Of a stretch of DNA of 64,000 nt, positions 50,643 to 60,807 are shown piece by piece. The position numbers and the translations under genes were made by a program. Position 1 is the stretch's first letter. Every line of letters begins with the position of its first letter. The notes under the pieces were generated by a model. It was not told where the DNA came from. It did no database searches and worked only from the letters and a program-made list of their open reading frames with translations. The DNA comes from Sphingobium sp. TCM1 (GTDB taxonomy: Bacteria; Pseudomonadota; Alphaproteobacteria; Sphingomonadales; Sphingomonadaceae): positions 62,001 through 126,000 of the forward strand of contig NZ_LXVX01000011.1 in NCBI RefSeq assembly GCF_001650725.1, read 5' to 3'.

Positions 50643-52274
50643 TCACTCCACCATGATCTGCGGCTGGGGCAGCACCACGCCGACCGATTTGGCATAGGCG
50701 TCCCATGCCTGTTCGAGGGCAGCCCTGCGTGCTGGCTCCCGGTGCGACAGGTCGGTCGTCTCGCCGGGGTCCTGCGCAATGTTGAACAATCGCCAACTGC
50801 CGTCGCCCGGATCGGTGATCTTCCAGTCGCCCTGCCGCAGCGCGCGCGAACCGAACAATTCGGTGCCGATGCTCTCGTCCGCGGCGTGGACGACGTCGGC
50901 CTTGCCCGACAGCCAGGGTACCCAGCTCGTGCCGAGCCGAGGCTGGACGGCGCGGCCCTGGAACTCGCCCTTGGGGGCAGCGACGCCGGCGAGGTCGAGC
51001 AGCGTCGGGGTCACGTCCATGACGTTCAGATAGGGGTGCGCCACGGACCCCGGCCGGCTGACCACGGGGCCGCTCAGAAAGGCTGTCGTGCGCGTGCCGC
51101 CCTCGGTGGCGAAGGCCTTGTAGAGCCACGAGGGGGTGGTCGCCGCCTGCGCCCAGCCGGGTCCATAGCTGACATAGCTCGATGCCTTGCCCAGATTGTC
51201 GAGGCTATTGTCGGCCTTCGCCGCGTGCGTCCGGAACCGCGGATTTTTCGCATGGACCAGATCCATGCCTTCCGCGCCATTGTCCGCCAGGAACAGGATG
51301 ATCGTATTGTCATACTCGCCGCTGGCCTTCAGCGCATCGATGACCCTGCCCACATTCTGGTCCATCCGGTCGACCATCGCCGCATAGACTTCCATGGAGC
51401 GGGACGCCGTCTGCCGTTCCTGCGCCGACAGTTCCTTCCAGGCGCGCGCATTGTCGAGCGAATGCTGCGCTGAGCTGGCCGGCACCAGACCGAGCGCCAC
51501 CTGACGGGTCAGGCGCTCTGCGCGCAGCGCCTCATAGCCCGCATCATAGCGGCCGCGATATTTGGCCACTGTTTCGGGCGGAGCCTGCAATGGCCAGTGC
51601 GGCGCGGTGAAGGCCAGATAGGCGAAGAACGGCCGATCGTCACGCGTCGCCCGGAGCTGGTCGATCAGCTTCGTGGCGAAACCGTCGGATGAATAAAAGC
51701 CATCGGGCAATGCCGCCAATGTCTTGCCATCCTCCCGGTAGGTCGCGCCGGCCTTGGGATCGGTCGAAATGTCCGTACCGAAATGATTGCCCGCGCCTTG
51801 CAGCAGCGCGAAACTGTGTTGGAAGCCGCGCGCATGGGGGTCTTGCTCGGGCGTCAGGCCCAGATGCCATTTGCCGGAAAAGAGCGTGCGATAGCCGCCC
51901 GCGGACAGGATTTCGGGCAGGGCGGCGATGTCGGAGCGCAGATAGCCTTCATGCCCCGGCTTGCCGAGTTGATTGGGCGCCTGCATCTCCGCCATGGTGC
52001 CAAGGCCGGCGCGGTGATTGTCGGTGCCCGACAGCAGCATGGATCGGGTCGGGGAGCAGGTGGGCGCGGTGTGGAAGCCGGTGAAGCGGATGCCGCGCGT
52101 CGCGAGCTTGTCCAGATTGGGCGTCGAGATTTCGCCGCCGAACGCGCCCAGGTCGGAATAGCCGAGATCGTCGGCGACGATGACGAGGATGTTGGGACGC
52201 TTTTCCTGCGCCGCGGCGGGAGCGACGATCGCGCTGGTCAGGGCGAGGCTGGCAAACAAGGTACGGAATTTCAT
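50643..52274 (-). CDS. Exported arylsulfatase (Cys-type, AtsA-like)
   Basis: 543-aa type I sulfatase with a signal peptide ending VAPAAAQ. The formylglycine site CSPTR is near residue 76 in TAPTCSPTRSMLLSGTDNHR. Metal and substrate motifs are ILVIVADDLGYSDLG, FSGKWHLGL, TAPHWPLQ and FLADNGAEGMD. The NHRAGLGTM stretch is typical of the Pseudomonas AtsA subgroup acting on aryl sulfates. ATG 52274 starts the signal peptide, with AGGGGA upstream. It is the last gene of a unit with a TauD-family dioxygenase, a GPH carrier and a TBDT. Formylglycine formation needs a maturase not present in the window. Its neighbours suggest sulfur scavenging from organosulfates. Confidence 0.9.
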   Translation of the reverse strand: MKFRTLFASLALTSAIVAPAAAQEKRPNILVIVADDLGYSDLGAFGGEISTPNLDKLATRGIRFTGFHTAPTCSPTRSMLLSGTDNHRAGLGTMAEMQAPNQLGKPGHEGYLRSDIAALPEILSAGGYRTLFSGKWHLGLTPEQDPHARGFQHSFALLQGAGNHFGTDISTDPKAGATYREDGKTLAALPDGFYSSDGFATKLIDQLRATRDDRPFFAYLAFTAPHWPLQAPPETVAKYRGRYDAGYEALRAERLTRQVALGLVPASSAQHSLDNARAWKELSAQERQTASRSMEVYAAMVDRMDQNVGRVIDALKASGEYDNTIILFLADNGAEGMDLVHAKNPRFRTHAAKADNSLDNLGKASSYVSYGPGWAQAATTPSWLYKAFATEGGTRTTAFLSGPVVSRPGSVAHPYLNVMDVTPTLLDLAGVAAPKGEFQGRAVQPRLGTSWVPWLSGKADVVHAADESIGTELFGSRALRQGDWKITDPGDGSWRLFNIAQDPGETTDLSHREPARRAALEQAWDAYAKSVGVVLPQPQIMVE

Positions 52275-52355
52275 GAGGGTTGTCCCCTGAGAAAAGGGGG
52301 CCGCACCCGATCGGGGGTGCGGCCCAGACATGCCGAAGGTCAGGAATGCGAGGGG

Positions 52356-53294
52356 TCAGGCTGCTTCGGCAAGCTGCTGTGGTTCCTTCTTGAGGTTGCG
52401 GCTTTCGCGCCCGTCGATCGACACGGGAACGGTGCCGGCGATGGTGGCGCGCCGAAGCTGCCGGTGCTGCACGCCGAAGTCGGCGATGGCGCGATGCTGG
52501 GTGGCGCGATTGTCCCAGATGGCGACGTCGCCCGGCTGCCAGCGCCAGCGCACCGTATTTTCCGGCTTGATGACATGCTCCTGGAAGATGGCGAACAGGC
52601 GCTGGCTGTCCGCCTGGCTGAGGCCCGTGAACTGCTTGAAGAAATGGCCGAGCAGCAGGGAGCGCTCGCCGGTTTCGGGATGGACGCGAACCAGCGGATG
52701 CTCGGTTTCGTAGACGGTCGAGGCAAAGACTTCGCGGTGGCGCCGGATCGCCTCGTCATTGGCGTCGGTGTGGATGGTCGCATAGTCGTAAAGGTTGGTA
52801 TGCACTGCCCAGAGCGTGTCCGCGAGCTGGCGCAACTGCTCGGGCAGTTCCTCATAGGCCGTCACCGTATTCGCCCAGAGCGTGTCGCCGCCCGCTTGCG
52901 GAATGACCAGCGCGCGCAGGATCGAGGCTTCGGGATAGGCGGGCACGAAGGTCACGTCCGTATGCCAGCTCGATGCCGCGCGGCCTTCCTTCGAATCCAG
53001 CTCCAGCAGATATTTGGAACCGGGAACCACAGGAACAGTAGGATGGGCGATAGGCTTGCCGAAGCGTTCGGCAAAGGCTTCCTGCGCGGCATCGTCCAGC
53101 TGGTGCTGGTCGCGGAAGAAGATCACCTTGTGTCGCAGCAGCGCGTCGCGGATCGCCGCCAACGTGGCGTCGTCCAGGTCTCCGCCAAGGGCGATGCCCC
53201 GGATTTCAGCGCCGATCCGGCCGGCCACGGGTACGATGTTGAGCGGACCGTCGGCGTCGGCAGCGTTGATGAAGCTCTGGGTGAGAATGGTCAT
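52356..53294 (-). CDS. TauD/TfdA family Fe(II)/2-oxoglutarate dioxygenase (alkylsulfatase-like)
   Basis: 312-aa cytosolic dioxygenase. The iron facial triad is His-x-Asp in ASSWHTDVTFVPAYPE near residue 111 and the distal His in WDNRATQHRAIADF near 264; the 2-oxoglutarate Arg is in HRQLRRATIAG. The family cleaves taurine, 2,4-D or alkyl sulfate esters (AtsK) by oxidation, releasing sulfite or sulfate. The LGHFFKQFTGLSQADSQRLF segment and the adjacent sulfatase favour the AtsK-like alkylsulfatase group (inference). A phenoxy-acid substrate is an alternative. It sits 81 bases before the sulfatase and 28 bases after the GPH carrier in the same direction. Confidence 0.88.
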   Translation of the reverse strand: MTILTQSFINAADADGPLNIVPVAGRIGAEIRGIALGGDLDDATLAAIRDALLRHKVIFFRDQHQLDDAAQEAFAERFGKPIAHPTVPVVPGSKYLLELDSKEGRAASSWHTDVTFVPAYPEASILRALVIPQAGGDTLWANTVTAYEELPEQLRQLADTLWAVHTNLYDYATIHTDANDEAIRRHREVFASTVYETEHPLVRVHPETGERSLLLGHFFKQFTGLSQADSQRLFAIFQEHVIKPENTVRWRWQPGDVAIWDNRATQHRAIADFGVQHRQLRRATIAGTVPVSIDGRESRNLKKEPQQLAEAA

Positions 53295-53322
53295 GACAGT
53301 CTCCTTTCAGGGGTGGGTAGGG

Positions 53323-54726
53323 TCAGGCGGGGATCACGTCCGCCCGGTCGAGGGCGCGGCGGATTTCGGCATGGGCGGCTTCGTCGAGGGGGAAGCGCCA
53401 GATGATGGCGGTGGCCAGGATGTGGGCCAGGGCGGGGCCGATCGCGAATAGATATTTGAGCGATTCCAGGGCTTCGGGGGCGTTGCCGGGACCAGCCCTG
53501 AAGCCTGCCCAGGCGATCAGCGGCAGGGCGACGCCGATGCCGATCGCCGGTCCCAGCTTGGCCGACAGCGCAAAGACCGAGAAGAAGAGGCCGGTGCGAT
53601 CATGGCCGGTGCGCAGGCGGTGGGCGTCGGCGACGTCCGCCACCATGGCGCGCAGCATCAGGTTGCCCGATCCCTGGGTCAGCCCCTGGGCGATGGTGAG
53701 GGCGACAAGCAGCGGCAGGGCGCCGGGGACGACGAGGAGCAGCGCGAGGTTGATCGCCGCCTGCGCCAGTTCGCCGGCTATCGCGGCCTCGCGCTTGCCG
53801 ATCCGGGTACCGATCCGTTGCCAGATCGGCGCGGCGGCGACGCCGAAGATGAATTGCAGCAGATAGAGGCCGCTCGCCCAGGCCGGCAGGCCCATATACC
53901 AGACCGCGAAGTAGACGATCAGCCCGGCGCGGATCGACTGGCCCGTCGTCACGACCGCGTCGGCCGCAAGCACGCGCAGCAACAGCTTGTCGGAAAAGAT
54001 CACCCCGATGGCGCGGCCGAAACCCTGGCGAACCGGCGGCGCGGCTGGCACGGTTGGTTCCGGCACCGACAGCAGGCTCAGCAGCAGGGCCGGGACGAGC
54101 GTGACCAGGATGAAGCCGCCGACCAGCTTCAATTTGAGCAGGCCATTGGCCGGCTCGAACTGTTCGAGGATGGTCGGCAGCACCAGCACCGCCAGTAGCC
54201 CTATCGAACGCAGCAGCGCCTGGTAGCTCACGACCCGGGTGCGACCATGATAGCGGTGGGACAATTCCCCGGCCCATGCGGAAGAGGGGATCTCCAGCAT
54301 CGACCAGCCCAGATAGAAAACGAACAGCACGGCGGCGAGATAGGCGGGCGTCACCAGCGCGGCCGGCGGGAAGAAGAGCAGCGCGGAGGACAGGCCGAAC
54401 AGCAAGCCCCCTGCCGCGATCCAGGGACGGCGGCGGCCGAAGCGACTGCGGGTGCGGTCGCTCAGAACGCCGACGAGCGGGTCAGCGGCGACGTCCCAGA
54501 AACGGCCCAGGAAGAAGATGAGGCCGATGGTCGCCAGCGACAGACCGAATTCGGTCGCATAGAGTTGCGGCACGAACAGCGCGAGCGGAAGGCCCGCGCC
54601 TGCGATCGGTACCGCGATCGATGCGAAGCCGGCCAGACGTAGAGGCGTGAGGCGACGTGCCTCCGGATCGGGCGGGCTGGACAGGCGGCCGGGCGGATAC
54701 AGGTCCGTGTAAGGGAGCGTGGCCAT
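53323..54726 (-). CDS. MFS transporter, GPH-type symporter
   Basis: 467-aa carrier with about 12 membrane segments. GPH markers are LGRFWDVAADPLVGVLSDRT then RSRFGRRRPWIAAGG, and WAGELSHRYHGRTRVVSYQ after helix 4. It resembles the other GPH proteins in the window but is closest in layout to those placed next to TBDTs. It lies 23 bases after the TBDT gene, so uptake across both membranes is encoded together. Substrate may be a sulfated or sulfonated compound, given the dioxygenase and sulfatase that follow (inference). Confidence 0.88.
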   Translation of the reverse strand: MATLPYTDLYPPGRLSSPPDPEARRLTPLRLAGFASIAVPIAGAGLPLALFVPQLYATEFGLSLATIGLIFFLGRFWDVAADPLVGVLSDRTRSRFGRRRPWIAAGGLLFGLSSALLFFPPAALVTPAYLAAVLFVFYLGWSMLEIPSSAWAGELSHRYHGRTRVVSYQALLRSIGLLAVLVLPTILEQFEPANGLLKLKLVGGFILVTLVPALLLSLLSVPEPTVPAAPPVRQGFGRAIGVIFSDKLLLRVLAADAVVTTGQSIRAGLIVYFAVWYMGLPAWASGLYLLQFIFGVAAAPIWQRIGTRIGKREAAIAGELAQAAINLALLLVVPGALPLLVALTIAQGLTQGSGNLMLRAMVADVADAHRLRTGHDRTGLFFSVFALSAKLGPAIGIGVALPLIAWAGFRAGPGNAPEALESLKYLFAIGPALAHILATAIIWRFPLDEAAHAEIRRALDRADVIPA

Positions 54727-54749
54727 GATACGTCTCCTTTCGGCTGGGG

Positions 54750-57164
54750 CTAGAATCGGGTACGGAGCGTGGCGCCGACGGTGCGGGGGTCGCCGAGTGT
54801 GGCTGTCACGAGGCCGGTGTTGGCGACCGAGAGCGTGTCCACATAATTTTTGTCGAACAGGTTTTTGGCCCAGATCGACAGGTCCAGGGCGCCGTCCTCC
54901 AGCCGCACGCCGATGCGGGCGTTGGCGACGCCATAGCTGGGTACCAGCGAATAGCGGCTGTCCGATACGGCCGTGTAGTAGGAGGAGCGCCAGCTATAGT
55001 CCGCGCGGCCGTAGAGATCGGCGTCGCCCAGCACGGTCGTGCCCAGCGGCACCGAAAAATCGCCGCCTGCGCTCCACGACCAGCTCGGAACGCCGGAGAG
55101 CGGCCTTCCGCTCAGGTCCGTGATCGCCGAACCTCCGGTGGTCGGATTGAGCGATTCCACCGGCGTGGGGCCATTTTTGAACGACACATAATAGGCGTCG
55201 GTATAGGCGAGCGAGGCATTGAGGTTCAGACGCTTCGACAGCGCCAGCACGCTATCAAGTTCGAAGCCGCGCGCCCGCGCCTGGGGGATGTTGGTGATAT
55301 AGTTGCGGGTGCTGTTGGTGCCGACGATCTGCTCGACGATCGCCGTCTGATAGTCGAAAATGTCCGTCCAGAAGGCCGCGGCATTGACGGTCAGTTTGCC
55401 GTCCCACCACTGGCTCTTTAGACCGGCTTCATAATTGTCGACCTTTTCCGGGCCGACATCTGCGCTGACGCCAGCCGGGATATTGGTCAGGTTGAGACCG
55501 CCGGATTTGTTGCCCCTGGCATAGGTCGCATAGACCAATATGTCCGGCGTAACCTTGTAGGACAGGGTGGCGAGGCCCGACAGGCTGTCGTCCGTGAAGC
55601 CGGTCGAGTAGCTGGCGACGGGGTTCAGGCTGTTACGCAGAGTGATGGCGGCAGCACGCTGCGCGGCGGTCAGCGCGGACAGATCATTCCCTTCCGCCCA
55701 CCATTGGTCGAAGCTGCCCTGCTTCTTTTCGTGCGTGTACCGCAATCCCAGCGTCAGCGACAGGCTGTCAGGGATGAGGTCGTAGCTTGCCTGGCCGAAC
55801 AGGGCGTAGCTTTTCGTTTCCGGGTCGGACGTGGATCGCGCGACAAAACCGTTGACCGCCGCCTGCCGCACTGTCGGGTCGGCGTTGGGGAAGAGCCAGA
55901 GCGGCGCGTCGACGCCATAGCCGGAGGCGCCCGATCCGTTGATGATCTGCCAGAAATAATAGGCGCCGACCATATAGCTCAGGCGGCCTTCACCATTGGA
56001 ACCGAGGCGGAATTCCTGGCTGAACTGGCGCTGGCGATTTTCCTGATGGCTAAGCGTGTTGACCGAGAGCGAGGTAGAGTCGCCGTCGTTGCGCGGATAC
56101 CAGTTCCACTTGCGATAGGCGGTGATGGAACTGAGCGTGACCGGCCCGAGATCCCAGTCGGCCTTCCCCGATACCCCCCATTGGTTCATGAATGCCTGGA
56201 ACCGGGCGTCGACGTCGACCTTCCGCGCGAAGGGATCGACCGGCAGAGGCGTGTATCCCGCCCGGGCTGTGCGCTGGAGGAAATTGTTGGCGATGGCCGT
56301 GCCATCGTCATAGCTGGTGAAGACCGCGTAGGGTGATCGGGTGCAGCAGTTCAGTGTCTGCTTGCCATAATCGGCGATGAGGCGGAGAGAGAAGCTGTCC
56401 GATGGCTTCAGCAGCAACTGCCCGCGCGCCGTGAAATTGTCATAGTCATGGACTTTCCGGCCATCATGGACGTTACGGATGAAGCCGTCACGATGGGTGT
56501 CGGCCAGGCTGATGCGCAGCGCCGCCCAGTCGGTCAGCGGACCGGTCACGGAGCCGCGCACCTGGTGGAAGCCAAAATCGCCGAGTGTCGCTTCGGCCTG
56601 TCCGCCGAAGCTGAATTCCGGTTGTCGGGTGGTGATGTTGATCGCGCCTGCGGTCGTGTTCTTCCCGAACAAAGTGCCCTGCGGCCCGCGCAGCACTTCG
56701 ATGCGGTCCAGATCGACCAGGTCGAACTGGCTGGCGCCGACGCGGCCATAGTAGACGTCGTCGATATAGACGCCGACCCCATTTTCCAGCCCGTCGTTGG
56801 TCAGCGCCACGTTCGAGCCGAGCCCGCGGATATTGATGTTGGTGTTGCGCGGATTGAAGCTGAAGAGCTGGAGGCTGGGCGCGACCTGTTGCACCGCCGA
56901 CAAAGTATAGTCGCCGCGCTGTTCGAGCAGGGCGCCGCCGACCACGGCAAGCGCGACGGGGACATCCTGTGCATTTTCGGCACGACGGCGTGCGGTGACG
57001 ACGATCGGACTGCCGGCATCGCCCTCGTCGAGGGCGGCTTCGACCGGTTGGGGAAGCGGCTGTTCCTGAGCCTGCGCCATGCAGGCGGCGCCGGAAACCC
57101 CGAGCAGGAGGAGGAAGCGCACAGAAAGTCGGGCGGTGCGACGCGGGGAAAGGCTGGACAACAT
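54750..57164 (-). CDS. TonB-dependent receptor
   Basis: 804-aa outer-membrane receptor. The signal peptide ends ACMAQAQ; the TonB box is SPIVVTARRR. Plug motifs are SAVQQVAPSLQLFSFNPRNT, NIRGLGSNVALTNDGLENGV, GVYIDDVYYGR and DRIEVLRGPQGTLFGKNTTA. The barrel ends TLRTRF. This plug style (GVYIDDVYYGR, TLFGKNTTAGAINI) is the large sphingomonad group of uncharacterised receptors. ATG 57164 overlaps by one base the stop codon of a 54-aa ORF (TAATG), so initiation is probably coupled to it. Followed in the same direction by a GPH carrier, dioxygenase and sulfatase. Confidence 0.93.
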   Translation of the reverse strand: MLSSLSPRRTARLSVRFLLLLGVSGAACMAQAQEQPLPQPVEAALDEGDAGSPIVVTARRRAENAQDVPVALAVVGGALLEQRGDYTLSAVQQVAPSLQLFSFNPRNTNINIRGLGSNVALTNDGLENGVGVYIDDVYYGRVGASQFDLVDLDRIEVLRGPQGTLFGKNTTAGAINITTRQPEFSFGGQAEATLGDFGFHQVRGSVTGPLTDWAALRISLADTHRDGFIRNVHDGRKVHDYDNFTARGQLLLKPSDSFSLRLIADYGKQTLNCCTRSPYAVFTSYDDGTAIANNFLQRTARAGYTPLPVDPFARKVDVDARFQAFMNQWGVSGKADWDLGPVTLSSITAYRKWNWYPRNDGDSTSLSVNTLSHQENRQRQFSQEFRLGSNGEGRLSYMVGAYYFWQIINGSGASGYGVDAPLWLFPNADPTVRQAAVNGFVARSTSDPETKSYALFGQASYDLIPDSLSLTLGLRYTHEKKQGSFDQWWAEGNDLSALTAAQRAAAITLRNSLNPVASYSTGFTDDSLSGLATLSYKVTPDILVYATYARGNKSGGLNLTNIPAGVSADVGPEKVDNYEAGLKSQWWDGKLTVNAAAFWTDIFDYQTAIVEQIVGTNSTRNYITNIPQARARGFELDSVLALSKRLNLNASLAYTDAYYVSFKNGPTPVESLNPTTGGSAITDLSGRPLSGVPSWSWSAGGDFSVPLGTTVLGDADLYGRADYSWRSSYYTAVSDSRYSLVPSYGVANARIGVRLEDGALDLSIWAKNLFDKNYVDTLSVANTGLVTATLGDPRTVGATLRTRF

Positions 57165-57328
57165 TATGGAGTGGACTCCCTGGATTTTTTTATCTTGGTG
57201 GCGTCGGCGCCGCGCAGCAGAGCATCGCGCACGACGGCATCGCCGTAGAGCGCAGCGGCCGAGTGGAGGACGGACACCGAATAGGTGGAACGCCGCACAT
57301 CTGGCGCGGCGGCATGTTTTTTAGGCAT
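57164..57328 (-). CDS. Small ORF (54 aa) translationally coupled to the TBDT
   Basis: ATG 57328 (alternative ATG 57334, giving 56 aa) reads 54 codons to TAA, which overlaps the receptor ATG by one base. An AAAGG element lies 7 bases upstream. Codon use is typical of the window (GC-rich third positions). The product is basic at both ends with a central amphipathic stretch (SVLHSAAALYGDAVVRDALL) and no signal peptide or membrane helix. I recognise no family. It could be a leader controlling receptor translation, a small cytosolic regulator, or the start of an eroded gene. Confidence 0.55.
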   Translation of the reverse strand: MPKKHAAAPDVRRSTYSVSVLHSAAALYGDAVVRDALLRGADATKIKKSRESTP

Positions 57329-57843
57329 GGACATGCCTTTCCCGCACCGGCGGTGCGGTATGACAGGGCGGGATCGTTGACGGTCATGGCCTTGCCGCGC
57401 CCTGGAGACGCGGTCAGGCCACGCCGAGACGCGCGGCGGTTGGCCTTATACTGTCATTGAAAATTGGCGCATCGTTTCGCACTCCATGGGTTTGGAGGGA
57501 ACACGATCCTGGCGTGGTCGCCCTGGCATCGCGCGCTTTAGCTGTTGGTGACGCGGAGCAAGCTGCTTCCCGATCAAAAGCCGCGGGCCATGCCGATGAT
57601 GTCATCCGATACGTGGCCATTCGCATCGCTGGGGCTATGTCTACATATCAGATAGACTTTGCCGCGCAAGGCAAGTTTTGCTTTCGATCCCCATATCCGC
57701 GCTTGCACCGGACCGGTTCTGCGTGTCCGCTTCCATCAAGGCATGTCCCGTTGGATCATTGCGCGCGCGTTCGTTTTCGTCCGCTCCTGCCAAATGGGCC
57801 CTATCCCTGCCGAAGGCGACGGATGGCCTCTATTGGCCAAGGC
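57329..57843. other. 515-bp intergenic region with inverted repeats
   Basis: Region between the GPH carrier at 57844 and the small ORF, both minus strand. It should contain the promoter of the receptor operon. Visible symmetry: CCGCACC-GGC-GGTGCGG (57342-57358) and GTCTA-N9-TAGAC (57639-57657). No convincing gene is seen; short open frames on both strands lack family resemblance. Confidence 0.5.
57342..57358. repeat. Perfect 7-bp inverted repeat upstream of the small ORF
   Basis: CCGCACC (57342-57348) and GGTGCGG (57352-57358) around GGC, ending 14 bases before the small ORF start on the minus strand. It could be an operator or an mRNA hairpin near the ribosome site. Confidence 0.45.
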
Positions 57844-59103
57844 TCATTTCGATCGGCGGACGGGGTTGATCGCGAACGCGCCCAGCAGGGCGAAAACCGC
57901 GCCTGTGAAATAGATGGCGGCATAATCCTTTCCGCCGGCGCTGCCGATCATCAGGATGACCGGCGCGATGGCCGGGGCGAGCGACTGGGGCAGGCTGTTG
58001 GCGATCTGGAAGACGCCCATATCCTTGGCCCGGTCCTGGTCGCTCGGCAGGATGGCGGCCAGCAGCGCCAGATCGACGGCGAAATACAGGCCCTTGCCGA
58101 TCCCTGCCATCGCCACGCCGACCAGGAACTGGTCGACCGAGGGCGCGAGCGCGATTGTCAGGAATCCCGCGCCTTCCAGCACGGCCGCCAGGAATACCAG
58201 CGGCTTGCGGCGGCCGGTCCAGTCGGTAATGAAGCCACCGATCATCGATATGCCGATTGTGGCGGTCGCGATGATTCCCATCGATTTGACCATCACCTGC
58301 GTCGCATCCGATTTCGGCAGCGACAATTGGTCGGTCAGGAAGAAGAGCTGGTAGGTCAGCAGGAAGGACCAGGCCATCATGATGAGGAAGCGGCTGCCGA
58401 AGGCCCAGCTGAAATCCCAGTCGCGGAAAGGCGCTGCAATGTGCCGCAGCATGGCGCCGACGCCGACGGGCCGATCTTCATCGGGCGAGGCCGGGCGGTC
58501 GGGCAGGATCAGACACAGGGTGACGATGCCAACGACCGTGATGGCGAAGGGCGCCAGGAACATCAACAGGTCGGACGATTGCGTGAACTGCGTGATCCAG
58601 CTGCCAGCGAAGGTGCCGGCGGTTGATGTCATGCCCAGCATCCCGGCGACGCGCCCCTGCATCCGCACCGGAATGACATCGGGCAGGATCGGCAGGCAGG
58701 CGGCCTGCATCGCATTGAAACCGGCTTGGCAGACCACCCAGCCAAGGCCCAGCAGCAAAAGATTGGGCGCGGACCCCAGGACGACCAATCCGGCACCGCT
58801 GACCAGCAGCCCGCCCAGCAACCAGGGTCGCCGCCGCCCGAAACGGCTGCGCGTCCGATCCGACAACGCGCCGCAGATCGGCGTCACGACCAGCGCGACG
58901 AACCCGCCGATCGCTAGGATGATGCCCAGCCAGCGCCCTTTTTCCGCTTCGGTCGCGATCGCGCCGACGCGCAGCGCCATGGTAATCACCACCGGCGTCA
59001 GCAGCGCGACCCAGATGCCGAATTGCGCCAGCACATAGACGGCGATGAAGGCGAGCGAGACCGGCTTGCGGGTCGCCTCATCGGCGGGGGACCAGGCTTT
59101 CAT
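57844..59103 (-). CDS. MFS transporter, GPH-type symporter
   Basis: 419-aa carrier with about 12 membrane segments. GPH-like elements are VTPICGALSDRT then RSRFGRRRPWLLGG after helix 2 and LPDVIPVRMQGRVAGML in a later loop. It is shorter than the other two and more distant. ATG 59103 was chosen because it precedes the first helix; the frame is open upstream without a good start. It lies 25 bases after a sulfatase gene in the same operon, which continues to two GH3 genes. It probably imports the sugar released by those enzymes (inference). Confidence 0.85.
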   Translation of the reverse strand: MKAWSPADEATRKPVSLAFIAVYVLAQFGIWVALLTPVVITMALRVGAIATEAEKGRWLGIILAIGGFVALVVTPICGALSDRTRSRFGRRRPWLLGGLLVSGAGLVVLGSAPNLLLLGLGWVVCQAGFNAMQAACLPILPDVIPVRMQGRVAGMLGMTSTAGTFAGSWITQFTQSSDLLMFLAPFAITVVGIVTLCLILPDRPASPDEDRPVGVGAMLRHIAAPFRDWDFSWAFGSRFLIMMAWSFLLTYQLFFLTDQLSLPKSDATQVMVKSMGIIATATIGISMIGGFITDWTGRRKPLVFLAAVLEGAGFLTIALAPSVDQFLVGVAMAGIGKGLYFAVDLALLAAILPSDQDRAKDMGVFQIANSLPQSLAPAIAPVILMIGSAGGKDYAAIYFTGAVFALLGAFAINPVRRSK

Positions 59104-59128
59104 GTCTTGGCGCTCTCCGGTCCGGGTA

Positions 59129-60769
<1,641 letters not shown>

Positions 60770-60807
60770 GGGCGGGATTCCTTTCCGTCTCGGGCCGAGG
60801 ATGGCGC

